The notes beneath the pieces were generated by a model. That model was not told where the DNA came from, did no database searches, and worked only from the letters and a program-made list of their open reading frames with translations. From Macrolepiota albuminosa (lineage: Eukaryota > Basidiomycota > Agaricomycetes > Agaricales > Agaricaceae): 64,000 nucleotides of DNA. Shown piece by piece: positions 57,100-64,000 of the stretch (position 1 is its first letter; every line of letters starts with the position of its first letter). Made by a program: the position numbers and the translations under genes. Where the stretch lies: assembly GCA_027475525.1 (NCBI GenBank), contig JAMWFC010000070.1, positions 62,001 through 126,000 of the forward strand. The letters run 5' to 3'.

Positions 57100-58365
57100 C
57101 TATTGAAAACCCTCCCCTGCCGAACCAAAGGACCCATCCGATGGTTCTGCTACAGCTTCCACAGGACCCAAGGACTCCTCCAGGGGTTCTGCTTCAGTCT
57201 GTACATCTGGGGAGGGGTTTCCTCGAACGTCTCGGGCAGCAAGGAGCTGGAGAAGGAGCTCCTCCTGCTCTGAAGCTGAGAGATAGCGCACCTCTAACCC
57301 CTGGGGACAATACCGAGCGAAGTGACCAGGCTTTCCACAGCAACGGCAGAGGAGAGGAAGGGAGGAACGTTGACGAGAGGCATCGACATCCATAGATACT
57401 CCAAAAGGAAGAGGACGTGCTGCAGGTACCTGAGCTGGGGGTGGAGCGCGGAATGGAAGGGAAGGCTGGATGGGATGACGAGCAGAAAAGGATGCCTGTG
57501 GAGTGGAGCGAGGGGCAGTTCCATGGTGGAGCTCACGTCGTAACTCCATGAGCTGCCACTGATCACGTGCTACCTGATACCAGGTCTCGATACTCGTGTC
57601 ATCAGGTCGTCCCTCAGCCATGCTGTCGATCTGATCCATGAGAGAGGGAAGGAGGCCATCTCGGAAGGTGAGACAGAGCTGAAGACCATCCGGATAACAG
57701 GCCTGTTCAGCAAGAGCTCTGAAGGAGTCGATGTACTCATCTAGGGTCCGCTTCCCCTGCCCATATCGATGAGGATCTCGGAGAGTGAGGGCTGCCACCT
57801 TAGCAGGGTCCAAGGGGAAGAACTCTGTCCGAAACTCCTTCTCAAACTGATCCCAACTTCCAAAACTCTCTACTCCTCCAGGACGTCGAAAGACTCGTAG
57901 CGCGTATGTTGAAGCTCGCCCAGACTTCATGTAAGAAAGAACCCAAGCGATTTTGAGAGCGTCAGAGGGGAAAGCCTCACCACTGAGCTGAATATAGGTG
58001 ATGCAGGACTGCAGGAAATGCTCGCCTATCGCTCGGTCACCATTGAATGCGTCTGAGAGTGCTGGGCGAGGAATATTGGCATGAACTGGGGGGGAGGCCC
58101 CAAAGCGAGGGACTGGGGGTGTGCCAGCCCTAACTGGAGGTGCCTGGAGAGGGGTAGGAGTGAGAGGGAGGCGCTCTAAGAGGGCCTGAAGGGAATGGGA
58201 GATAGTGTCTGTGGCCTGACGTAATCCAGCAAGTTCGGTGGTGTGGAGGGTGAGGGAAGCTTGAGTGGTCTGCACCTGAGTCTCCAGAGCAAGCAAGCGA
58301 CCCCAGGCATCATCCTGAGGGGCAGAAGCGTCCAGGGGAGTGTCTGAGGGGGCTGGTTGGGTCAT
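57100..58365 (-). CDS. Element E gag
   Basis: 421 residues from MTQPAPSDTP. A coiled, Leu-rich N-terminus is followed by a capsid-like region (FNGDRAIGEHFLQSCITYI, then FPLDPAKVAALTL) and a zinc knuckle CRCCGKPGHFARYC with the classical CX2CX4HX4C spacing, near residue 345. It binds the element RNA and builds the particle. Pol starts nine bases downstream; how it is expressed (reinitiation or stop read-through) is not evident from the sequence. No lesion. Confidence 0.93.
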   Translation of the reverse strand: MTQPAPSDTPLDASAPQDDAWGRLLALETQVQTTQASLTLHTTELAGLRQATDTISHSLQALLERLPLTPTPLQAPPVRAGTPPVPRFGASPPVHANIPRPALSDAFNGDRAIGEHFLQSCITYIQLSGEAFPSDALKIAWVLSYMKSGRASTYALRVFRRPGGVESFGSWDQFEKEFRTEFFPLDPAKVAALTLRDPHRYGQGKRTLDEYIDSFRALAEQACYPDGLQLCLTFRDGLLPSLMDQIDSMAEGRPDDTSIETWYQVARDQWQLMELRRELHHGTAPRSTPQASFSARHPIQPSLPFRAPPPAQVPAARPLPFGVSMDVDASRQRSSLPLLCRCCGKPGHFARYCPQGLEVRYLSASEQEELLLQLLAARDVRGNPSPDVQTEAEPLEESLGPVEAVAEPSDGSFGSAGEGFQ

Positions 58366-58466
58366 AGAAGCAACAGAGGGGCAGGGAGTAATCCAGTGGG
58401 GGAGGGACCTAAAGGGGCAAGAGAGGGCTCAAGCAGGCTGAAGGGGGCTCCCAGACCGAAATGTAG

Positions 58467-58477
58467 AGACTTGTTCT
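58467..58477 (-). other. Putative self-primer binding site of element E
   Basis: Sense-strand AGAACAAGTCT, two bases inside the 5' LTR, is a perfect 11-nt complement of AGACTTGTTCT in the sense strand of the 5' LTR (58614-58604). It does not start with TGG. This matches the Tf1/sushi self-priming scheme. Confidence 0.65.
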
Positions 58478-58479
58478 GC

Positions 58480-59074
58480 TGTAAGGGCGACCTCTAGAGG
58501 CTGTGGCTCAGTCACACAGTTGGCAGAGGGAGATCCAAAGTGTATTAGAATATATACTGACAATATCAAGGTAGCTACTCACCTGGCAGAGGGAGATCCA
58601 AAGAGAACAAGTCTGGGGATTCCCTATGCCAGGTTGGACGCTTCTGGGGCCTCTGAAGCGTGGGAAACAACTGTACAGTACAACAAAACCTTAAAAACTC
58701 GAAAATTGACTAACCAAACAAGTGTGCAAACAAGGGAGGAAAACTCACTGTACAGTACAACAAAACCTTAAAAACTCGAAAATTGACTAACCAAACAAGT
58801 GTGCAAACAAGGGAGGAAAACTCTGGACCTTAGAAGTCAGAAAGGCAAACTCTGGCTTATCTAAGCAGCCTGGAGCGGTGCTGAAGGGCCCACACTTGTC
58901 TGAGTGATAGCTAAAGAACCAGAGCACCTCAAAGGTTGAGAATAGTACCAACAGATAGTGTTGAAGAAGTAGTAACAGCAAAATGAGAGAATGGTAGAAG
59001 AAATAAGGAAGTGAATGAAAGGAGAGTGAAGAAATAAGGAGTGAAAGAAGAAAGGAATGAGGGGTCCCCTGACA
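58480..59074 (-). repeat. Element E 5' LTR with a 77-bp duplication
   Basis: 595 bp, that is 518 plus 77. The block at 58671-58747 is repeated at 58748-58824. The other LTR has a single copy. Confidence 0.95.
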
Positions 59075-59717
59075 TTAGCGGTGCTACCAATTAGCGCCTC
59101 TCCTTGTGGTTGTAGCTAATGGCGACCTGTCAACGGTGACCAGTATGCATAGGGCAACGGCGACTAACGGCGTTATAGCCCATTGGCCACGGTGACTCCA
59201 AACTGACTTAAACTTTTGTAGGAGTCTGCTCACTTTTTAGTGTAATTCCGATTGGCCAGGCCTTTGGTGGGGTATGGTCGGAAAATCCTCGACAGACGCC
59301 GTGAGTTCTGCTGCCAGCGCTAAATCTAGTATCAATTTTTGATGAATAGAATGTCGGGCTAGAGTATATCCTGTTCTGTCGCTGTTGATTCTTTAGACTT
59401 CTGATTAAAGTGCCTCATCCAATGGCAGCGCCTAATGCTAACCCCTTTATGGAACTGATTGGGGTTTGGTCAAAGTCATGTCCCCGCCATCTTGCTAGCG
59501 CCCAGAGTCCCTGGTCTCCTAATCCTCCAAGGTCAATAAATGGTATATGCTGAAGGCCTGGTTATGGTAGTTAAGACTGATAACCAGCACCTATAATTGA
59601 GCACCAAGATCCATAGTTTCCTGTGTCTAAGAAGATCGCTAGGGTCTCGAGTATAGCCTGTGTCCGTAGACCTGTAGTGTACCCCTTGATGTGCTCAGTC
59701 TGAGTAGAAGCCTATCA
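59075..59717 (-). repeat. Element A 5' LTR, second half
   Basis: Resumes at TTAGCGGTGC and matches 13628-14270, ending GAAGCCTATCA. Followed by the target duplication ccat. Confidence 0.9.
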
Positions 59718-60479
59718 CCATACTCCCTGGCTTGGATGAGAGCTTGGGGCACAATGCCCCAGTATGGTGCTTTATATGAGGCACCTACCAAGGGAGGCAA
59801 ATCAGCCTTCCAGTTGGCCACAATGCTGGCTGACAGTCTAGAGGGATGCAAATCATCTCTCATGCTGGCAACAATAGCCAGTGATAGCACAGAAGCTCTC
59901 AATACAGAACCAAGTAGCAAGTTTTTGGCTGATGCACCAATAGAGAGCCTGGCCAGGCTCTCTCTGTTATAGTAGCTAGACATGCTGCACCAACCTGAGC
60001 CCAGCTTGAAAGAAGAGTTGTGTTCTCAACACAACAAAGAAAAAGCATGGGCTGTCAAGCCTACTCACAACCAGGACTTTGTCCTGGCTTCTCTCCTTCA
60101 ACATCTGAGAGACAATGGGTATGATGTACCTGCAGACTTGTTATTTCTCTGCAATGCAGAGGCTGTCATCCTCATCTGCTGGATAATGGACAATATGGAT
60201 CACATGTATGCGCAGCACAAGACTGATTTCCTTGCTCTATTGGCTGCTTGTAAGTGGCAAACTACACCTCCAAGTTGGGACACTGACTCTAGCAAAAGAG
60301 TGTGTCAGCAAGGAGTGGAGGATGTGCCCTCCCGCTTGACTCAATTGAGCATTTACATTTCTAGCTGGAAGACCAGCCTAGGACAGGACATCCTCCCCTA
60401 TGATAATGTCCCTGCCCCAGCTGCTCCCTGGCTGATCCAGCACCTTGCCAGTGGCACATCTGAGATCATATCTTCATGA
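59718..60479 (+). pseudogene. Continuation of the unknown gene interrupted by element A
   Basis: From 59718 the frame of the left part (13080-13200) goes on: YSLAWMRAWGTMPQYGALYE to LARLSLL and TAG at 59970-59972. A second open block, 59982-60479, starts MLHQPEPSLKEELCSQHNKE and ends SGTSEIISS. It contains a hydrophobic stretch, AEAVILICWIMDNMDHMYAQ. I recognise no domain. The two blocks may be one gene with the TAG as a lesion. CpG is almost absent, so the locus is old. Confidence 0.45.
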
Positions 60480-61031
60480 CCATTATCTGTGATATCCACC
60501 ATGCACTCTAGGAAGCAGAGTTCCAGAGGCATCAGTGCATGCCCCACTAAGGCTAAAGCCTCTCAACCCCAAAAAGATCATTGGGGTAAGCAACTGGAGG
60601 GGCATACATACATCAACATGCACTTCCCCAAAGACACTCCAAAAGGGGCCCCAGGGGCTAACATGTTCTTTTTACCAGCAGTGTTGGTGGAGGGCCCCCC
60701 AGCCTGATATCCTTGTTTTGTGTGGGTAATGGACTCATGGTCAGAGAGTTCTGTTCTGGAGGGGCTGCCATCACCACCCTCCAATAATGACTAGTATGAG
60801 GAGCCTAAAAAGGCTCGTATGGAATTCCTGGTGCCACATAAGACTGTGGCACAATGTATGGCACACAAACAGCACAATAGTAATCAATGGGCTAAGATAG
60901 ACCATCAGGTGCAGAAAAGTGCCAAATGAGGAGCTGCCCTCCTTGAAGAAGAAATTGGGTACATCCTCAATGCACTCAGTGTTGTAATTTACCATGATCA
61001 CACTATTGAGCACCAGAACTCATTTTTTGGC
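60480..61031 (+). other. Degraded stretch between blocks of the unknown gene
   Basis: Short broken frames continue in the same direction (60489-60707, Lys/Ser-rich) but no reading is continuous. Probably a decayed linker of the same gene. Confidence 0.35.
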
Positions 61032-62444
61032 ATGGGGTCAGCACCCCAATTCTATTGGTCACAAGCAACCAACACTATCTTTGTTGGGCAAGAAGCCTGC
61101 ATAGTCAGGGCCTTCGAGGCCAACAAACCAGGCAATGTTGCACAGATGCCCCACAACAGCAAGGTGTACCAAATTGCACCTCGGAGATTCCTCCATAACC
61201 CTTGGGAGCTTTGCCAGCTCCATGCACTGGTTAACAACCAGTTTATGCCAATTTGTCAGCATCTGTTGGGCTATCTTCTGCTTAATGAGTTCATGCAGGT
61301 GATTCTCAACTGTCACTCTACTGCCTGGGACAGGACAATGACCCAACTACTTGGTGATGTCCAATATTGGACAATTGCAGTACCCTTTGTGAGTGCTGAG
61401 AAGCAGAAGCAAGTCCTACATATGATTGTTCCTTTGCAGATTTATCACCGCAAGGAAAATGGGAGACTAGTCTTTGTGGGCCTGAACTCCCCTGACCTAA
61501 AGCAGCCATTTGCTTTGGACTACCTGGGCTCTTACACCCTACTATATGGGCATCCTAGGATACCCAACATGTGGACTGGTCTGGCTATAGATCATGCCAT
61601 GCACATTCATTGGTGCAGCCTTTTCAGGTTTGTGCTTGTACATGCTATTTGCACCAGCCACCCATCTAATTCTATGGTGCATAGGCACCTGGCATATGTA
61701 TTTGTGCAGCCTGGCCTTTACAAGGAGGCCATCGCCAACTATGAGGTGATTATGAGGCAGCTATTTGAGCCCCTTGATTCCTGAGCCCCAACTTTTGAGG
61801 CTCAACCTGTCAACATTCTGGAGGCATTTTCCTCCATCTTCACCACTTCAGACATGATACATGTCCTCATTCATAACCAGATTCCAGTCAGCTGGGCTGA
61901 CCATGCATACATCTATGGGGTCACCTTCTTGGCCCACATATTCTTTGCCAACCACCAGCTTCAGCAGGAAGCCATGGCAATTGACAATGAGAGGCTTCAA
62001 CACCTTGATCATTATGGGACTCCCTAGTCCCTCACTGAGTGGGATGGGTGATGTGAGGCCACCATTGGCAATTGTCAATGTCTAATGCTCCAGCAGCAGA
62101 ACAATTGCTATGCCTTTGACAATGCATTCTGAAATGGAATGTACCTCTACATCGGGCAGGACCATGCCCATGAACTTTGGATGTGCCACTACCTGTCTGA
62201 TGATGGGGCTCTTCCTGAGCCCGAAGAACCAACAACAGGTCAAACTATTGACCCAACTCTCACACTGTTCCCACTCTGGGACTATGATGACTCCCTGCTG
62301 CAGGCAGGACCATGCAGCACCTCTCATGAGCCCACACTCAAGAATGACCTCCTCAACTATGACATGGACGACACAACTGCCAATCCATTCCAGGAGCCTG
62401 GGGACTCTTCCATAGCCCCCATTCCTGACTTACCAATGGCCTGA
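61032..62444 (+). pseudogene. Unknown gene, 3' blocks
   Basis: Open block 61032-61784 encodes 250 residues (MGSAPQFYWSQATNTIFVGQ to QLFEPLDS). After a TGA the same frame reads on (AFSSIFTTSDMIHVLIHNQI, then VTFLAHIFFANHQLQQEAMA) with further stops, and the final block ends FQEPGDSSIAPIPDLPMA at 62444. Acidic, Asp/Pro-rich C-terminus. No family recognised. It looks like the body of the protein whose beginning is at 12703. It could be an unrecognised transposon protein, since all surrounding DNA is mobile. Confidence 0.45.
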
Positions 62445-62546
62445 CCATTGTGGTGCTTTGAGACTGTACTTTGGTCTGATTGGGGAATGTGTAGCATAGT
62501 GTGCTATGTGTCCACAGCCACATAGCTTTTAGTTAGTAGGATTAGA

Positions 62547-62581
62547 TAAAATTATATTATATTTATTATAATATAATTTTA
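62547..62581. repeat. Perfect AT-only hairpin
   Basis: TAAAATTATATTATA (62547-62561), a 5-base loop TTTAT, then its exact reverse complement (62567-62581). It lies about 100 bp after the end of the unknown gene. It may be a cruciform-prone site or part of a 3' end signal. Confidence 0.8.
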
Positions 62582-62717
62582 TTTACATTATATAAATACT
62601 TACTTACATGCTGCTTATAAAGCAGCTTATTTTTGTGTCAAACTACATAGTCAATAGACCTGACTGGTCTGATTCTGTGCAGTGTGACCTCTAAGCTCTC
62701 TCAAACCTGTAATTTCA

Positions 62718-63445
62718 TTACATATGTGCATATTGATTAGTCTTATGTTCAAAGCCTTCCCATCTTTTCTTATCTAAGCACTGGTCTGCAGACTCCCTTG
62801 TCAGCAATGATCTCTGCCAAGACATTGGATACTCTTGCTGATTAAAGTGGTACAGAAATTGTGGCTTGCTTGTTTGGAGGTTGCATGAGTCAAAGGTAGA
62901 GAAGGGGTCCTCAAGGATTTTCTCCACAATCTCTTTGTTCTCCACTAAAACACAATAGACTGTATCATTGAGCTCTACTCTCTGTTGACATACAGCATGG
63001 CCCTGTTTTGCTAGAGATTGATAAGTACATTCAATGTATCCTCCAATAAAGAATTCAAAATCATCAAACATATCAATACCTATATTCTGATCTCTAAAGC
63101 ATAGCTGGGCTGAATGAATTTGGGTGTTACCACTATACTCTCATTCCCTCCTATCATCAGCAGGTGTTCCTTCAAAGCTCTGACATCTCCTTTCTTAATC
63201 AGATAGAACCGGACCATCTTGCCAATAGTAGTGCACCCTTGATAGTTGATGTGGTTTTCTTTTGGATATTTTTCTAAGCCATCCCTCAGTCTTGCTACCC
63301 CCATTTTGGTGTTGTCTCTGAACCATACAATCCTGGCTTTATTATGTCCTGGCACAATGTTCCACTCCACATCTAAATTTCCTTCAGAAGCCTGGATGAG
63401 CTTCAAACAAATAATGTCCAAGTTCTGGCCTAAGTCTTCTTTTTA
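62718..63445 (-). pseudogene. Unknown minus-strand gene, frameshifted
   Basis: Two blocks, 63421-63080 (ICLKLIQASEGNLDVEWNIV to PSYALEIRI) and 63071-62718 (MFDDFEFFIGGYIECTYQSL to KTNQYAHM). They join naturally if the reading shifts near 63085: the frame that runs into MFDD also gives RDQNIGID directly upstream. Weak continuation with stops extends to about 63720. No domain recognised. Very low CpG, like the locus to its left. Confidence 0.45.
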
Positions 63446-64000
63446 GACCTGCTTTAAATCTGATGATAATATAATCCAGTGGTCTTGCCAAGGCAGTAGT
63501 AGCACTGTCCCTAACAGGGGGGAAGACTTGAAGGTTGACTAGATCTTTTCCATCATTGAGTTTTGTAAGTCTTCAAGTTGCCAGATAGATGCATTCAGGC
63601 TGCTCCTATTCAATCCTTGTACAATGAGCTCCACTTCTGCTGATAACTAGGACTGGAGATCCAGAATGTTGTAATTCACAGCAACTTCAGGCACAACCCC
63701 AGAGAGGAGAGGGGCCATGATGGGGGACTCTGTTACCAGGAGAGGGTCCATGTCTCAGATTCAGGTCTTGAAAAGCTTTGGGTTTCCTCTTTATAATTTG
63801 GGTGAAAGAATTGTTAGTAACTGGTAGTAGATCAGTTCTATTACAGCAAGCCTAAGAGAAAAAGATAAGAGAATAGAGAAGGGAGAAAAGAGATAGGATG
63901 GTGATAGTGAAATATGTAAACAATGCTTATGTGAGCAGCTGTATATCCAGTGAAAAGGCAGTGAGATGAGAGAATAGTGAAGGAATAAAGAAATAAAGAA
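63446..64000. other. Right end, no intact gene
   Basis: Decayed minus-strand coding remnants up to about 63720, then purine-rich sequence. Nothing else supported. Confidence 0.4.

Larger units (their letters stand above)
52504..59074 (-). mobile_element. Element E: chromodomain Ty3/gypsy retrotransposon in A's LTR
   Basis: 6571 bp with LTRs at both ends, gag 58365-57100 and pol 57091-53336, then a chromodomain segment to 53033. Target duplication ttagc at 52499-52503 and 59075-59079; the intact LTR near 13625 has a single copy. The two LTRs are almost identical apart from one 77-bp duplication, so the insertion is young. One stop codon separates the chromodomain from pol. Confidence 0.95.
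13201..59717 (-). mobile_element. Element A: large Ty3/gypsy LTR retrotransposon, host of the nested insertions
   Basis: Minus-strand orientation. 5' LTR = 59717-59080 plus 52503-52075 (split by element E). Gag-protease and pol occupy 51660-46564 and 45631-45154, and the pol end is at 19323-19018. Plus-strand accessory genes lie at 14419-18889, and the 3' LTR is at 14270-13201. Inserted elements are 19324-45149, 45632-46559 and 52504-59079. Removing them leaves about 13 kb. Flanking duplication ccgt (13197-13200) versus ccat (59718-59721) differs by one transition. Coding parts carry many stops and a mutated protease motif, so A is dead. Confidence 0.85.

Overview
The window looks like a gene-poor, retrotransposon-packed stretch of a basidiomycete (probably agaricomycete) genome. 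Evidence: host genes with many 47-68 nt introns, fungal TPI, Rad1 and Rsp5/NEDD4-type HECT proteins, and Ty3/gypsy elements that account for most of the sequence. The species assignment is inference.

Layout. (1) 1-7.9 kb is the conserved part: the 3' end of triosephosphate isomerase (+), a foldback repeat, a HECT E3 ligase gene (-) that lacks the catalytic cysteine, and, head-to-head with it, a complete 10-exon rad1 gene (+) of the 9-1-1 checkpoint clamp. (2) 8.0-12.6 kb is a CpG-depleted relic of a chromodomain Ty3/gypsy pol gene, split by a solo LTR that itself contains a solo LTR. (3) 13.2-59.7 kb is one giant nested complex. Element A (minus strand, about 13 kb without its insertions) sits in an unrecognised gene (12.7-13.2 kb continuing at 59.7 kb; TSD ccgt/ccat). 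Element B (19324-45149, +) sits in A's integrase (TSD gcgc). Element C (28266-41372, +), a close relative of B, sits in B (TSD ccgc). Two 1074-bp solo LTRs sit in the pol genes of B and C (TSDs ctgt and ccgc). Another solo LTR sits in A's integrase (TSD aggc). Element E (52504-59074, -), a chromodomain Ty3/gypsy element, sits in A's 5' LTR (TSD ttagc). (4) 59.7-64 kb holds the rest of the interrupted gene and a broken unknown minus-strand gene.

How the elements work. A, B and C form one lineage: LTRs with TGATAGG/GTCATCA ends, the same tRNA-type primer site (TGGAGCCCACCGC), gag-protease followed by pol in the -1 frame, and an RT with FIDD in place of YxDD. Each also carries, between integrase and 3' LTR and on the opposite strand, a spliced accessory gene whose product has a conserved six-cysteine cluster (CX2CX8CX8CX2CX6C). 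This accessory gene, present in all three copies and supplemented by two related genes in A, is my best candidate for an undescribed system. Element E differs: its predicted primer site is an 11-nt perfect complement of its own LTR, as in Tf1/sushi self-priming elements.

Caution. I found sixteen perfect direct duplications, every one with a period of exactly 77 bp, in unrelated contexts. That points to unmerged k-mer overlaps in the assembly. Many of the broken frames in B and C come from these and not from biological decay.
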